DNA of 64,000 nucleotides from Halomonas sp. 'Soap Lake #6' (GTDB taxonomy: Bacteria; Pseudomonadota; Gammaproteobacteria; Pseudomonadales; Halomonadaceae), in contig NZ_CP020469.1 in assembly GCF_003031405.1 (NCBI RefSeq), forward strand, positions 1,240,001 to 1,304,000. Reading direction: 5' to 3'. How positions within the stretch are numbered: position 1 is the stretch's first letter; every line of letters starts with the position of its first letter. Position numbers and translations under genes: made by a program. Below the pieces are notes generated by a model. It ran no database searches, had not been told where the DNA came from, and saw only the letters and a list, made by a program, of their open reading frames with translations. Of this stretch, positions 47,265 to 58,257 are shown piece after piece.

Positions 47265-49468
47265 AGTTAACAGCTGAACAGCAAGCAGTGGTTGCCCACA
47301 GCAAAGGGCACGCTAGAGTTGCCGCTGTCGCAGGGGCGGGTAAAACCACCACAATGGCAGCCCGTGTGCTGCACTTGCTGGCCAACGACGTACCTCCAAA
47401 GCGTATTCTGGTGTTGATGTTCAACCGTTCTGCCCGAGACGACTTTCAGCGCCGCCTTTCGAGTATGGCCCCGGCGGGGCAGGCGTTGCCAGATGTTCGT
47501 ACCTTCCACTCCTTAGGGCATCGGCTTACTCAGAGTCTTTGCCGGTGGGGTGCGCTGGCACCCCGTCGGCTACTTTCTGCTGAGTGGCAGCTAGAGCGTC
47601 TGCTGCGTCAAGCAAGCCTGAATGTGCTCAATGATGCGGTAGAGCGCCGCGACGCGGCACTAGAGGGTGATCGCCTGGAGGCCTTGGCCCACTTTTGCGG
47701 TTTGGTCAAGGCGGAGATGCAGTCAGCCAAGGAGCTTTACGAGCGTCTTAGTTACGAACCGGATACTGACTATTTTCCAGCGGCATTTGATGAGGCTGAG
47801 AGGTTGCTTCAGGCTGAAGGGGTGATGACCTATGCTGACCTGCTATATCGGCCGCTTCAGACGCTCGAAGCGGATAGCGCTTTGCGCCGCCGGGTAGAAG
47901 GTTTTCTTGACCATGTGATTATTGATGAGTATCAGGATATTAATACTGCCCAGCAGCGCTTGTTGGCAGTGTTAGCCGGGCAAAGTGCTGATGTAATGGC
48001 TGTAGGTGACGCCAATCAGTGTATTTATGAGTGGCGTGGCGCACGTCCTGATACCATGCTGGAAAACTTCACCGTTACCTTTGGCCAAGCTACTGATTAC
48101 CCGCTATCTACCACTTTCCGGCATGGTCATGCGCTGGCGCTAACTGCCAATCACGCGATTATGTCTAATCAGCGTCGCCCTGATCAGCTTTGTCTGGCGG
48201 ACTCAAATAACCCAGAAACGCGCATATCGGTTGGGCAGGGTAGCAGGCTGTTACTGGATGCTTTGATGGACTGGCGGGCTCAGGGGCGCGCACTAAGTGA
48301 TGCTAGCCTGTTGGTGCGTAGCTGGGCTCTCTCAGTGCCCTTTCAGCTAGCCTTGTTGCAGGCTGGTATTCCATTTCGTTTACTGCGGGAAGATCGTTTT
48401 GTGTTTCGGCTGCCGTTGGTGCAAGCACTGGCGGGCTATTTAAAGTTATCTCGCCGCCCAGAGTTGCTGCATGACCCAGAGCAGCTGTTGCTGTTACTTT
48501 CGCAGCCAACGCCATTTGTCGCCCGTGAGCGGTTGCAGCAACTCGCCTATCAGCTTGCCCGTGACCAGCGTTGGCCTGAGCGCCATGAGCCGGTACTTGC
48601 AGCACTCAAACCACTTCAGCGCCGCACATTAAAGAAACGCTGGATGCTTCTGTGTGAACTTCCCAAGCTTAGCGCATGGCCCCCTGCTAGACTGCTCAGT
48701 CATGTGGTAGAAACAATTGAAGCGGAAAAAACCCTCAAGCGTGCGGCCGCAAGGCGGGACAAAGGTGAGGAAGATGTGCGCTTGCTAGATGTGTTGATTG
48801 AGCAGGCCGAGAATGTGCAAGACCCCGATGCGTTTATTGAGTTGCTAGAGCGGCCGGTGGAAAACCAGGCGGGTGGCATACTGATTAGTACGGTACATGG
48901 GGCCAAGGGGCTTGAGTGGCCGCTAGTGGCGGTGGCAGGTGCCAATGAGGAGGACTTCCCCCACTACAGTCGAGACAATCCGCTTAATGATGAGCGCTTG
49001 GAGGAGGAGCGACGGCTTTTCTACGTGGCAATCACCCGTGCTCAGGAGCAGTTGCTAATACTCCACGATGGCGGTGCTCACCGGCCCAGCCGATTTATTG
49101 CTGAAAGTGCTTGGCAGGATAGTCTGCGGGTGGCTGGCTGCTTGACGACGGATCTACCACCAGAAGAGGCATTGCAGGTCTCCTCACCTAGTTTAGTTAA
49201 GCGCTATTTAGCGCGCCTAGGTAGAGAAGATATTGAGTTGGCGGCCCCTCAAGTCCACGAGGCGCGTGCTGACTATCAAGCGGAAATGCATTATTACCCA
49301 GGTCAACGTCTGCTGCATGCGGTATTTGGTGAGGGCGAAGTGGCAGCAGTAGAGGGGAATCCCTCGGATCCGGTTATTGATGTACGCTTTGCCCAGGCTG
49401 GCCGGCGTCGGCTAATTGCTAGGCGGGCTCCCATTGAGTGCTTAGAGCCACCAGCACAGCCAGCATAA
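47261..49468 (+). CDS. UvrD/Rep-family superfamily 1 helicase
   Basis: A 735-aa ATP-dependent helicase. Motifs in order: Walker A AAVAGAGKTTTMAARVL, Ia LMFNRSARDDF, II IIDEYQDINTAQQ, III VGDANQCIYEWRGA, IV STTFRHGHALAL, V ISTVHGAKGLEWPLV, VI FYVAITRAQEQLL. The C-terminus (YYPGQRLLHAVFGEGEVAAV) resembles the Tudor-like end of UvrD/PcrA. It is not a clear Rep or UvrD orthologue. GTG 47261 overlaps the DUF1285 stop, so the pair is translated together. Confidence 0.93.
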   Translation: MKLTAEQQAVVAHSKGHARVAAVAGAGKTTTMAARVLHLLANDVPPKRILVLMFNRSARDDFQRRLSSMAPAGQALPDVRTFHSLGHRLTQSLCRWGALAPRRLLSAEWQLERLLRQASLNVLNDAVERRDAALEGDRLEALAHFCGLVKAEMQSAKELYERLSYEPDTDYFPAAFDEAERLLQAEGVMTYADLLYRPLQTLEADSALRRRVEGFLDHVIIDEYQDINTAQQRLLAVLAGQSADVMAVGDANQCIYEWRGARPDTMLENFTVTFGQATDYPLSTTFRHGHALALTANHAIMSNQRRPDQLCLADSNNPETRISVGQGSRLLLDALMDWRAQGRALSDASLLVRSWALSVPFQLALLQAGIPFRLLREDRFVFRLPLVQALAGYLKLSRRPELLHDPEQLLLLLSQPTPFVARERLQQLAYQLARDQRWPERHEPVLAALKPLQRRTLKKRWMLLCELPKLSAWPPARLLSHVVETIEAEKTLKRAAARRDKGEEDVRLLDVLIEQAENVQDPDAFIELLERPVENQAGGILISTVHGAKGLEWPLVAVAGANEEDFPHYSRDNPLNDERLEEERRLFYVAITRAQEQLLILHDGGAHRPSRFIAESAWQDSLRVAGCLTTDLPPEEALQVSSPSLVKRYLARLGREDIELAAPQVHEARADYQAEMHYYPGQRLLHAVFGEGEVAAVEGNPSDPVIDVRFAQAGRRRLIARRAPIECLEPPAQPA

Positions 49469-49516
49469 CTGGCTGTGCCGTCTTGCTGTCTATCCTTACT
49501 TACTAATCAGTCAGCC

Positions 49517-51181
49517 TTACATATTGGGGTAGTTTGGGCCGCCGCCACCTTCAGGGGCTACCCAGGTGATGTTTTGGGCGGGGTCTTTGATATCACAGGT
49601 TTTGCAGTGCACACAGTTCTGGAAGTTGATCTGGAAGTGCGGCTCACCTTGTGCATCCTCTACCACCTCATAAACGCCTGCTGGGCAGTAGCGCTGGGCG
49701 GGCTCGGCATATTCGGGTAAGTTTTTCCGAATCGGTAACTCTGGATCAGCTAAGCGCAGGTGGCAAGGCTGATCTTCCTCATGGTTGGTGTTGGAAAGAA
49801 ACACGGACGTTAGTTTATCGAACGAGAGTTTACCGTCAGGCTTCGGATAATTGATTTTTTCGAACTCGGAGGCTGGCTTTAGCGCGCCATGGTCGGTGTC
49901 GGTATCGTGAACATTGGGTAGCTTATTGCCCAGTAACTGATTCACGAAATTGTAGGCGCCACCACCCACCGTGCCATATTTATGCATGGCTGGGCTAAAG
50001 CTCGCAGTCTCTTTTAGCTCTTCATAGGCCCAGCTGGCTTCCCACATAGTAGTGAAGCTGTTCAGCTCTTGTGCGCCTTCATCGCCGTCTTTAATAGCTT
50101 CAAATACACTCTCCGCTGCCACCATGCCGGATTTCATGGCCGTGTGCAGACCCTTGATTTTGGCAGAGTTAAGCGTGCCTGCATCACAACCAATCAGCAG
50201 GCCCCCTGGGAACGTCATTTTTGGTAAGCTGTTCAAACCGCCTTTGGTCAATGCGCGTGCACCGTAGGCTACCCGTTTACCGCCTTTGAGATACTGGCTA
50301 AGCACCGGGTGATGCTTCATACGCTGAAATTCATCGAAGGGGGAGAGCCAGGGGTTCTTGTAGCCAAGATCCATAATAAGACCGACTACGACCTGATGGT
50401 TTTCCGCATGATAGAGAAACCAGCCGCCGTGGGTGTTTTTGCCCAGTGGCCAGCCGGAACCGTGGAGCACAAGCCCTGGTTCGTGCTGTTCAGCAGGAAT
50501 ATCCCACAGCTCCTTAAGGCCGATGCCGTAGTGCTGCGGGTCGCGATCTGCATCCAGTGAGAACTCTTTGATCAAACGCTTGCCTAGATGGCCTCGGGCG
50601 CCTTCAGCAAACAGTGTATATTTTGCGCGTAGCTCCATGCCGGGCATATGGCCATCTTTAGCAGTGCCATCGGCGCCAATACCCATGTCACCGATCAAGA
50701 TGCCACGTACGGCATTATCTTCAATAATCACGTCCTGAGCAGCAAAGCCGGGGAAAATTTCAACACCAAGCGATTCGGCTTGCTCGGCTAGCCAGCGGCA
50801 TAGGTTGCCTGCACTGATGACGTAGTTGGTTAGCTCCCCACCAGTGTTGTGCATGCTTTTAGGTACGAGAATATTGGGAATTTTTTGTGCTTTTTCAGCA
50901 TCTTTTAGCAGGTAAACATCGTCACGGATGGCAGGGGTGTTGAGCGGTGCGCCACGCTCTTTCCAGTCCGGGAACAGTTCGGCTAAGGCACGCGGCTCAA
51001 AAACTGCACCTGAAAGAATATGGGCGCCAACTTCAGAACCTTTCTCCACGACACAGACTGTCAGCTCTTGCTGTGCCTCGTTAGCTTGCTGCATCAGACG
51101 GCAGGCAGCAGACAACCCAGAGGGGCCTGCGCCAACGATCACTACATCGAAATCCATGACATCGCGTTCAACGGTTTCCAC
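49517..51181 (-). CDS. Electron-transfer flavoprotein:ubiquinone oxidoreductase
   Basis: Membrane-associated FAD and 4Fe-4S enzyme that passes electrons from ETF to quinone. GTG 51181 (minus strand) is preceded by AAGGAG at good spacing and gives 554 aa starting METVERDVMDFDVVIVGAGPSG. A longer in-frame ATG at 51211 would place the ribosome site inside the coding part. FAD motif VIVGAGPSGLSAA, quinone-site region and the C-terminal cluster cysteines (CPAGVYEV; CVHCKTCDIKDP) are present. It is divergent from etfB-etfA, its electron donor. Confidence 0.96.
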   Translation of the reverse strand: METVERDVMDFDVVIVGAGPSGLSAACRLMQQANEAQQELTVCVVEKGSEVGAHILSGAVFEPRALAELFPDWKERGAPLNTPAIRDDVYLLKDAEKAQKIPNILVPKSMHNTGGELTNYVISAGNLCRWLAEQAESLGVEIFPGFAAQDVIIEDNAVRGILIGDMGIGADGTAKDGHMPGMELRAKYTLFAEGARGHLGKRLIKEFSLDADRDPQHYGIGLKELWDIPAEQHEPGLVLHGSGWPLGKNTHGGWFLYHAENHQVVVGLIMDLGYKNPWLSPFDEFQRMKHHPVLSQYLKGGKRVAYGARALTKGGLNSLPKMTFPGGLLIGCDAGTLNSAKIKGLHTAMKSGMVAAESVFEAIKDGDEGAQELNSFTTMWEASWAYEELKETASFSPAMHKYGTVGGGAYNFVNQLLGNKLPNVHDTDTDHGALKPASEFEKINYPKPDGKLSFDKLTSVFLSNTNHEEDQPCHLRLADPELPIRKNLPEYAEPAQRYCPAGVYEVVEDAQGEPHFQINFQNCVHCKTCDIKDPAQNITWVAPEGGGGPNYPNM

Positions 51182-51575
51182 TTGGTTTCTCCTTATTCTA
51201 TTAAGTGCCATCTGTTACAAAAGCTACGGGAGTAAGCTTATAAAAGATTGGCCTTAATTTAAAACGGTCGTTTGCTTCTGGTTATGCCCCATGATATGCA
51301 TAATACCCCTGTCAGGTCACCTCTACGATGTCAAAAGCAGCATTTATCAAGTGAATGTAAGCTCAACTACGACCAAGGCCTTAGACGTTGAGTATTGTTG
51401 CTTGTAGGTAGATTGTGGCAAATTGGTCTGGTTTTTCATTTTCAGACCTATCAAACGCTTGAATGAATTTTTTAGGCGGTAAATACTATTCTGTGCCGCT
51501 CCTATTTTTCATCGGCACCTTGCAAAGGTGTCTGGTCAGGTTAACGGCTTTCACTAAAAGCCAAGCGAGGAAACT
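51182..51575. other. Divergent control region between ETF-QO and etfB
   Basis: A 394-bp gap with no supported gene. It holds a PsrA-like palindrome (51261-51274), a 6-bp inverted repeat GGTCTG/CAGACC (51425-51430 with 51443-51448), and two small hairpins in the etfB leader (CACCTT/AAGGTG 51516-51530; GGCTT/AAGCC near 51547-51563). The etfB ribosome site is GAGGAAA just before ATG 51576. Promoters could not be assigned with confidence. Confidence 0.6.
51261..51274. promoter_or_regulatory. PsrA-like operator
   Basis: AAAACGGTCGTTTG matches the fatty-acid-responsive PsrA consensus (G/C)AAAC-N2to4-GTTT(G/C) except at the first base. ETF genes are reported PsrA targets in Pseudomonas. It stands between ETF-QO and etfB, both expected in fatty-acid oxidation. 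Regulator presence is inferred. Confidence 0.45.
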
Positions 51576-52325
51576 ATGAAAGTACTCGTCGCGGTTAAAC
51601 GCGTCATCGACTACAACGTCAAAATCCGTGTCAAAGCGGATAACTCTGACGTCGACCTCACTAACGTCAAAATGGCCATGAACCCCTTCTGTGAGATTGC
51701 CGTAGAAGAAGCGGTACGCCTTAAGGAGAAGGGCGTTGCCACGGAAGTGGTTGCCGTGACCGTAGGGCCGAAAGCCGCCCAAGAGCAGCTGCGCACCGCG
51801 CTGGCGCTGGGTGCGGATCGCGCCATTCATATCGAAACCGACGAGCGGGTTGAGTCGCTAGCGGTCGCCAAGCTACTGGCCAAGGTCGTTGATGAAGAAC
51901 AGCCTGGTCTAGTGGTGCTTGGCAAGCAGGCGATCGATACAGACAACAACCAGACCGGACAAATGCTTGCCGCACTATCTGGCCTGCCGCAGGGCACATT
52001 TGCTTCAGAGGTTGTCGTTGACGGCGATAAGGTTAACGTAACGAGAGAAATTGACGGCGGTCTACAAACTATCACGCTTTCATTGCCGGCTATCATTACT
52101 GCCGACTTGCGTCTAAACGAGCCGCGCTATGCCAAGCTGCCAGACATCATGAAGGCTAAGAAAAAGCCGCTAGATGTTAAAACCCCTGGCGACTACGGCG
52201 TCGAGGTGGCCTCCAAGGTTAGTCTGCTGAAAGTAGAATCTCCGGCAGAGCGCCAAGGCGGCGTCAAAGTAGCCTCGGTAGACGAGCTGATCGACAAACT
52301 GAAAAACGAAGCCAAAGTGCTTTAA
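51576..52325 (+). CDS. etfB: Electron transfer flavoprotein beta subunit
   Basis: Small subunit of the ETF heterodimer that accepts electrons from acyl-CoA and related dehydrogenases. 249 aa, beginning [20 protein letters not shown]. The beta-subunit signature [19 protein letters not shown] and [20 protein letters not shown] (AMP site region) are present. ATG 51576 follows GAGGAAA. etfA follows by 14 bp. Confidence 0.97.
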   Translation: MKVLVAVKRVIDYNVKIRVKADNSDVDLTNVKMAMNPFCEIAVEEAVRLKEKGVATEVVAVTVGPKAAQEQLRTALALGADRAIHIETDERVESLAVAKLLAKVVDEEQPGLVVLGKQAIDTDNNQTGQMLAALSGLPQGTFASEVVVDGDKVNVTREIDGGLQTITLSLPAIITADLRLNEPRYAKLPDIMKAKKKPLDVKTPGDYGVEVASKVSLLKVESPAERQGGVKVASVDELIDKLKNEAKVL

Positions 52326-52339
52326 GAGGAGCGGATCGC

Positions 52340-53266
52340 ATGAGCATTCTGGTACTTGCCGACCTACATGAAGGCCAGCTAGGGGGCGCGACTGCCCACG
52401 TCGTTGCCGCAGCGAACGCTATCGGTGGTGATGTCCACGTTCTCGTCGCCGGGGAAGGTGTTCAGGCCGCAGCCGATGCCGCAGCTAAACTTGACGGTGT
52501 GAGTAAGGTGCGCATCGCGGATAACGCTGTTTACGCCCATCAGCTTGCTGAGCCAATGGGCGCGCTGCTGGTTGAGTTGTCTGGCGACTACACGCACGTA
52601 CTAGCCAGTGCCTCCACTACTGGTAAAAACGTATTGCCGCGTTTGGCTGCCTTGAAAGATGTCAGCCAGCTATCTGATGTAATTGCCGTGGAGAGCGCCG
52701 ATACCTTCAAGCGCCCAATCTACGCCGGTAATGCCATCGCCACAGTGAAAAGTGATGACGCGCTGAAAGTTATTACTGTACGCCCCACTGGCTTCGATGC
52801 GGTAGGAAGCAACGGCAATGCTGTGGTTGAAGCAGTGAGTGTGGTGGTTGAAAATGGCCAGTCCAGCTTTGTTAAGCAGGAGTTGGCACAGTCGGATCGC
52901 CCTGAACTTGGTGGCGCCAAAGTAGTAGTATCCGGTGGCCGCGGTATGGGTAACGGCGAAAACTTTAAGTTGCTTGATGGCATCGCCGATAAGTTGGGCG
53001 CCGCTATTGGTGCCTCGCGGGCTGCGGTTGATGCAGGCTTTGTGCCTAACGATATGCAGGTGGGCCAAACCGGTAAAATCGTGGCGCCAGAGCTCTATAT
53101 TGCCGTGGGGATCTCCGGTGCTATCCAACACTTGGCCGGCATGAAGGATTCTAAGGTAATCGTTGCGATCAACAAAGATGAAGAAGCGCCGATCTTCCAG
53201 GTGGCTGATTATGGTTTGGTAGGCGACCTCTTTGAGATTCTGCCGGAGCTTGAAAGTAAGCTGTAA
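52340..53266 (+). CDS. etfA: Electron transfer flavoprotein alpha subunit
   Basis: FAD-binding subunit of ETF, 308 aa. The C-terminal FAD domain shows [60 protein letters not shown] and [17 protein letters not shown], the alpha-subunit signature. ATG 52340 follows AAGAGGAG. It ends the operon and is followed by an intrinsic terminator. Confidence 0.97.
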   Translation: MSILVLADLHEGQLGGATAHVVAAANAIGGDVHVLVAGEGVQAAADAAAKLDGVSKVRIADNAVYAHQLAEPMGALLVELSGDYTHVLASASTTGKNVLPRLAALKDVSQLSDVIAVESADTFKRPIYAGNAIATVKSDDALKVITVRPTGFDAVGSNGNAVVEAVSVVVENGQSSFVKQELAQSDRPELGGAKVVVSGGRGMGNGENFKLLDGIADKLGAAIGASRAAVDAGFVPNDMQVGQTGKIVAPELYIAVGISGAIQHLAGMKDSKVIVAINKDEEAPIFQVADYGLVGDLFEILPELESKL

Positions 53267-53290
53267 GCTACTGAGTTTTAGGTAGCCAGC

Positions 53291-53320
53291 AAGCCGGCTT
53301 CTTTTGAAGCCGGCTTTTTT
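53291..53320 (+). terminator. Intrinsic terminator after etfA
   Basis: AAGCCGGCTTC (53291-53301) and GAAGCCGGCTT (53306-53316) pair over a TTTT loop and run into a T tract ending at 53320. Confidence 0.95.
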
Positions 53321-53385
53321 ATTGGCGATGGATTAGATAAACTGATAATAGTTGACTAAGGTACTGGGGAATAAAAGTTCACTGT

Positions 53386-53408
53386 GCATGGCAATTAAAT
53401 TGCCATGC
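53386..53408. promoter_or_regulatory. 10-bp inverted repeat upstream of sodA
   Basis: GCATGGCAAT (53386-53395) and ATTGCCATGC (53399-53408) form a perfect inverted repeat with a TAA centre, 74 bp before the sodA ATG. It may be an operator or a leader hairpin. It does not match a Fur or SoxR site that I recognise. Confidence 0.4.
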
Positions 53409-53481
53409 TGGTTGAAAAGGGTGGAGTAAGACCACACTTAGTGAGATGAACGCAACAAAAGCCACTTAAGGAGAAGTTAGC

Positions 53482-54093
53482 ATGGCACATACACTTCCTG
53501 AACTGCCCTACGCCTATGACGCGCTTGAGCCGAATATCGATGCGATGACAATGGAAATTCACCACTCTCGTCATCACCAAACCTACATTAATAATTTGAA
53601 TGCAGCGCTTGAAGGCACTGGCCTGGAAGACGTTGCTGTTGAAGAGCTCGTTGCCAACCTGGACCGTGTTCCTGAAGAAAAACGTCAAGCAGTAATTAAC
53701 AATGGCGGTGGTCATGCTAACCACTCCATGTTCTGGCAAATGATGTCGCCCAACGGTGGTGGTCAGCCTCAGGGTGATGTTGCAAAAGCCATTGATGCTG
53801 AGCTTGGTGGTTTAGAAGCGTTCAAAGACGCTTTCCAAAAAGCTGCTGTTGGTCGTTTTGGTAGTGGTTGGGCATGGCTTTCCATTACCCCTGAGAAAAA
53901 ATTGGTAGTAGAAAACACTCTGAACCAAGACAGCCCGCTAATGCATGGCAACACGCCGTTGTTAGGTCTGGATGTGTGGGAGCACGCTTACTACCTGAAG
54001 TACCAGAACAAGCGTCCTGACTATATTGCTGCATTCTTCAATGTAGTGAACTGGGAAGATGTAGAGCGTCGCTATCAGGCTGCGATTGCTTAA
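53482..54093 (+). CDS. sodA: Superoxide dismutase, Mn-type
   Basis: Cytoplasmic superoxide dismutase, 203 aa. The start [20 protein letters not shown] and [18 protein letters not shown] hold the first metal His; [13 protein letters not shown] holds the second; [21 protein letters not shown] holds the last Asp and His. GGHANHS and the NQDSPL Gln are the residues typical of manganese rather than iron enzymes (E. coli SodA-like). Metal use cannot be proved by sequence. ATG 53482 follows AAGGAG. Confidence 0.93.
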   Translation: MAHTLPELPYAYDALEPNIDAMTMEIHHSRHHQTYINNLNAALEGTGLEDVAVEELVANLDRVPEEKRQAVINNGGGHANHSMFWQMMSPNGGGQPQGDVAKAIDAELGGLEAFKDAFQKAAVGRFGSGWAWLSITPEKKLVVENTLNQDSPLMHGNTPLLGLDVWEHAYYLKYQNKRPDYIAAFFNVVNWEDVERRYQAAIA

Positions 54094-54138
54094 ATTGTGA
54101 TGCTGCATGGCAAGTGGCTCTAGCCGCTTGCAGCGTTG

Positions 54139-54168
54139 AAAAACCGCCCCCTACTGGGGGCGGTTTTT
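54139..54168 (+). terminator. Intrinsic terminator after sodA
   Basis: AAAAACCGCCCCC (54139-54151) and GGGGGCGGTTTTT (54156-54168) make a 13-bp stem with a TACT loop and a T tract. Confidence 0.95.
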
Positions 54169-54221
54169 GTATTTATGGGTATGAAGCTGGGTATTGTCTG
54201 TCAATAACCTGTGGATGAAAA

Positions 54222-54237
54222 ATACCATATATGCTTG
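54222..54237. promoter_or_regulatory. NrdR-like box 1 (distal)
   Basis: ATACCATATATGCTTG has the CATATATG core expected of an NrdR box (consensus about ACACTATATATAGTGT). It is the weaker of two boxes; their centres are 31 bp apart. Confidence 0.6.
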
Positions 54238-54252
54238 AATTGATTTTTCTGT

Positions 54253-54268
54253 GGTCTATATATAGTAT
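54253..54268. promoter_or_regulatory. NrdR-like box 2 (proximal)
   Basis: GGTCTATATATAGTAT matches the NrdR consensus through the CTATATATAG core and the next T. Its centre (between 54260 and 54261) lies 31 bp from that of box 1, the usual three-turn spacing for cooperative NrdR binding. It lies 78 bp before nrdH. Confidence 0.7.
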
Positions 54269-54345
54269 GTCTTGTATCTTTTTAGGCGGGCGAGTACTAG
54301 ATATGCCCTACCTGAAAAACAGCGCTATGAAAAGGAGAAATAGCC

Positions 54346-54567
54346 ATGGGAATTCAAATTTATAGCAAGCCAGCCTGTGTTCAGTGTACTGCCACCTACC
54401 GTGCATTAGATAAGCAGGGGATTGAGTACACCGTTATCGATATTACGGCTGAAGCTGGCGCTCAGCAGAAAGTAGAAGCGCTTGGGTACCGCCAACTACC
54501 CGTTGTAGTTGCTGGTGAAGACCACTGGTCCGGTTTTCGCCCTGATCGCATTCAAGCGCTGGCGTAA
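54346..54567 (+). CDS. nrdH: Glutaredoxin-like NrdH
   Basis: A 73-aa redoxin that reduces class Ib ribonucleotide reductase. The redox site is KPACVQCTATYRALDK (CVQC, the NrdH form). The C-terminal WSGFRPDRIQAL is the NrdH signature that replaces the glutathione-binding residues. ATG 54346 follows AAGGAG. First gene of nrdHIEF. Confidence 0.97.
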   Translation: MGIQIYSKPACVQCTATYRALDKQGIEYTVIDITAEAGAQQKVEALGYRQLPVVVAGEDHWSGFRPDRIQALA

Positions 54568-54576
54568 TTTGCCACC

Positions 54577-55011
54577 ATGCAAACCGTTAATGTGGAAGCC
54601 GGGCGTGCTGGCACGCTGGTCTACTTTTCCACTAAGTCAGGCAATACCCACCGTTTTGTGCAGAAGCTTGGCTTTAGCGCCCAGCGGTTGCCGATAAATC
54701 GTGAAGACCCTGCCCCGCGTGTAGAGCAGCCTTACATATTGGTTACACCCACCTATGGTGGCGGCTATGCCGAAGGAGCCGTGCCGGGGCAAGTGATTCG
54801 CTTTTTAAACGATGAGCACAATCGACACCTCTTGCGAGGTGTTATTGCTGCTGGAAACACTAATTTCGGTGAAGCCTACGGGTTGGCAGGGCGCATTATT
54901 GCGCAAAAATGCCAGGTGCCGTTGCTGTATCGGTTTGAACTATTTGGCACGGATGATGATGTCGCCAATGTCCGCAAAGGAGTAGAAGAGTTTTGGAAAC
55001 GACTAACGTAG
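54577..55011 (+). CDS. nrdI: Flavodoxin-like NrdI
   Basis: A 144-aa flavodoxin that supplies oxidant to build the dimanganese tyrosyl radical cofactor of NrdF. FMN-site motifs: [56 protein letters not shown]. Starts 10 bp after nrdH. Its 3' end overlaps the nrdE start by 19 bp and contains the nrdE ribosome site. Confidence 0.96.
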   Translation: MQTVNVEAGRAGTLVYFSTKSGNTHRFVQKLGFSAQRLPINREDPAPRVEQPYILVTPTYGGGYAEGAVPGQVIRFLNDEHNRHLLRGVIAAGNTNFGEAYGLAGRIIAQKCQVPLLYRFELFGTDDDVANVRKGVEEFWKRLT

Positions 55012-57176
55012 CCCAAAAAAATGTTGTTGAAGCAAAACGGCCTGCTGCGGGGGCTGGTGAGACGCGTACGCTGGATTATCATGCGCTAAATGCGATGCTG
55101 AATCTGTACGGTGCCAACGGCAAACTACAGCTGGATAAGGACCGCGAAGCGGCTCGCCAGTATTTTCTGCAGCACGTTAACCAAAACACGGTTTTTTTCC
55201 ACTCCCTGGAAGAGAAGCTCGACTACCTGGTCGAGGAAGGTTACTACGAAGCCGAAGTGCTTGGTCAATATAGTTTTGCCTTTGTCAAAGCGTTGTTTGA
55301 ACAGGCCTATGCTTACAAATTCCGTTTTTCGAGCTTTCTGGGCGCCTTCAAATACTACACCAGCTACACGCTGAAAACTTTTGACGGTAAGCGTTACTTA
55401 GAGCGCTACGAAGACCGTGTGTGCATGGTAGCGCTCACCTTGGCGCGAGGTGATGAAGCGCTGGCCAAGTCACTGGTCGATGAAGTGATTAGTGGCCGTT
55501 TTCAGCCAGCTACGCCAACCTTCTTGAACTGCGGTAAACAGCAACGCGGTGAGTTGGTGTCCTGCTTCTTGTTGCGTATTGAAGACAACATGGAGTCGAT
55601 TGGCCGCTCGATTAATTCGGCGCTGCAGCTTTCCAAGCGTGGCGGTGGTGTTGCTTTCCTGCTTACCAATATACGTGAGTCCGGAGCACCGATTAAACGT
55701 ATTGAGAACCAGTCGTCGGGCATTATCCCGATTATGAAACTGTTGGAAGATGCGTTCTCTTACGCTAACCAGCTGGGCGCGCGCCAGGGTGCGGGTGCGG
55801 TTTACTTAAACGCCCACCACCCTGATATTCTGCGCTTTTTAGATACCAAGCGTGAAAATGCCGATGAAAAAATCCGCATTAAAACGCTCTCTCTGGGCGT
55901 GACGATTCCAGATATCACCTTTGAGCTTGCCAAGCGCAACGACGATATGTACCTGTTCTCGCCCTATGATGTAGAGCGGGTTTACGGCGTCCCGTTTGGT
56001 GATATTAGTGTGACCGAGAAGTACCATGAGATGGTTGCTGATGCGCGCATTCGCAAACACAAAATCAATGCTCGTGCGTTCTTCCAAACCCTAGCCGAGC
56101 TGCAGTTTGAATCTGGCTATCCGTATATTATGTTCGAAGATACGGTAAACCGTGCCAATCCGATTGCGGGTCGTATCAATATGAGCAACTTGTGCTCAGA
56201 AATTCTGCAGGTCAATACGCCTACCGAGTATGACGACGACCTGGGCTATCGTCAGATTGGCCAGGATATCTCCTGCAACCTTGGCTCAATGAACATTGCC
56301 AAGGTAATGGATTCAGGTGATATCGGCACTAGTGTGGAAATTGCTATTCGCGGTCTGACAGCTGTTTCGGAGATGAGCAACCTGCGTAGTGTGCCTTCTA
56401 TTGCGGAAGGTAATGCCAAGTCTCGCGCAATCGGCCTAGGGCAGATGAACCTGCATGGCTTCTTGGCTCGCGAACATATTTATTATGGCTCAGAAGAGGG
56501 TTTGGACTTTACCAACCTCTACTTCTATTGCGTCGCGTTCCATGCCATTCGCGCCTCTAACCAGCTGGCGATAGAGAATGGCGAGTCGTTTGAGGGGTTT
56601 GAAGACTCCACTTATGCCTCAGGTGCCTTCTTTGATAAGTACACCGACCAAGCGTGGCTGCCACGTACCGAAAAAGTGCGTGGGCTATTCGAGCGTAGCG
56701 GTATTGCACTGCCTACTCAAGAAGATTGGCAGGCACTTAAGTCCTCGGTTATGGCGCATGGTTTGTTTAACCGCAACCTTCAGGCAGTACCGCCGACGGG
56801 CTCGATTTCGTATATCAATCATTCTACGTCCAGCATTCACCCGGTGGCCGCGAAGATTGAAATCCGCAAAGAAGGCAAGCTGGGGCGTGTTTATTACCCT
56901 GCACCCTTCTTGAGTGAGGCGAACTTCGATTATTTCCAGGATGCCTACGAAATTGGTCCTGAGAAAATAATTGATACCTATGCAGAAGCGTCCAAGCACG
57001 TTGACCAAGGGCTTTCGTTGACACTTTTCTTCCCGGACACGGCGACTACGCGGGATATCAACAAAGCGCAAATTTACGCATGGCGTAAGGGCATTAAGAC
57101 GCTTTATTACATCCGTCTGCGCCAAAGTGCGCTTGAGGGCACCGAAGTAGAAGGCTGTGTCTCCTGCACACTGTAA
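54993..57176 (+). CDS. nrdE: Class Ib ribonucleotide reductase alpha subunit
   Basis: Catalytic subunit that reduces ribonucleoside diphosphates. The chosen start is TTG 54993, with AAGGAG at 54977-54982; no ATG or GTG in frame fits before the conserved region [20 protein letters not shown]. The result is 727 aa, slightly longer than usual. Motifs include [28 protein letters not shown] with the active Cys, and the C-terminal redox pair EGCVSCTL. The gene lacks the class Ia N-terminal ATP-cone, as in all NrdE. Confidence 0.96.
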   Translation: METTNVAQKNVVEAKRPAAGAGETRTLDYHALNAMLNLYGANGKLQLDKDREAARQYFLQHVNQNTVFFHSLEEKLDYLVEEGYYEAEVLGQYSFAFVKALFEQAYAYKFRFSSFLGAFKYYTSYTLKTFDGKRYLERYEDRVCMVALTLARGDEALAKSLVDEVISGRFQPATPTFLNCGKQQRGELVSCFLLRIEDNMESIGRSINSALQLSKRGGGVAFLLTNIRESGAPIKRIENQSSGIIPIMKLLEDAFSYANQLGARQGAGAVYLNAHHPDILRFLDTKRENADEKIRIKTLSLGVTIPDITFELAKRNDDMYLFSPYDVERVYGVPFGDISVTEKYHEMVADARIRKHKINARAFFQTLAELQFESGYPYIMFEDTVNRANPIAGRINMSNLCSEILQVNTPTEYDDDLGYRQIGQDISCNLGSMNIAKVMDSGDIGTSVEIAIRGLTAVSEMSNLRSVPSIAEGNAKSRAIGLGQMNLHGFLAREHIYYGSEEGLDFTNLYFYCVAFHAIRASNQLAIENGESFEGFEDSTYASGAFFDKYTDQAWLPRTEKVRGLFERSGIALPTQEDWQALKSSVMAHGLFNRNLQAVPPTGSISYINHSTSSIHPVAAKIEIRKEGKLGRVYYPAPFLSEANFDYFQDAYEIGPEKIIDTYAEASKHVDQGLSLTLFFPDTATTRDINKAQIYAWRKGIKTLYYIRLRQSALEGTEVEGCVSCTL

Positions 57177-57184
57177 GTGCGTAA

Positions 57185-58177
<993 letters not shown>

Positions 58178-58257
58178 GCTCGATTTAGGCTGATAGCTAA
58201 ATAGCGTGTTGAGTGCCCTGGGCGTGACGAGCACTATGGGCATGATGAGCTATCACG

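Noticed and set aside
53350..53380. Fur-like GATAAT sequence before sodA
   Set aside because: Only one hexamer fits; the 19-bp consensus is not met.
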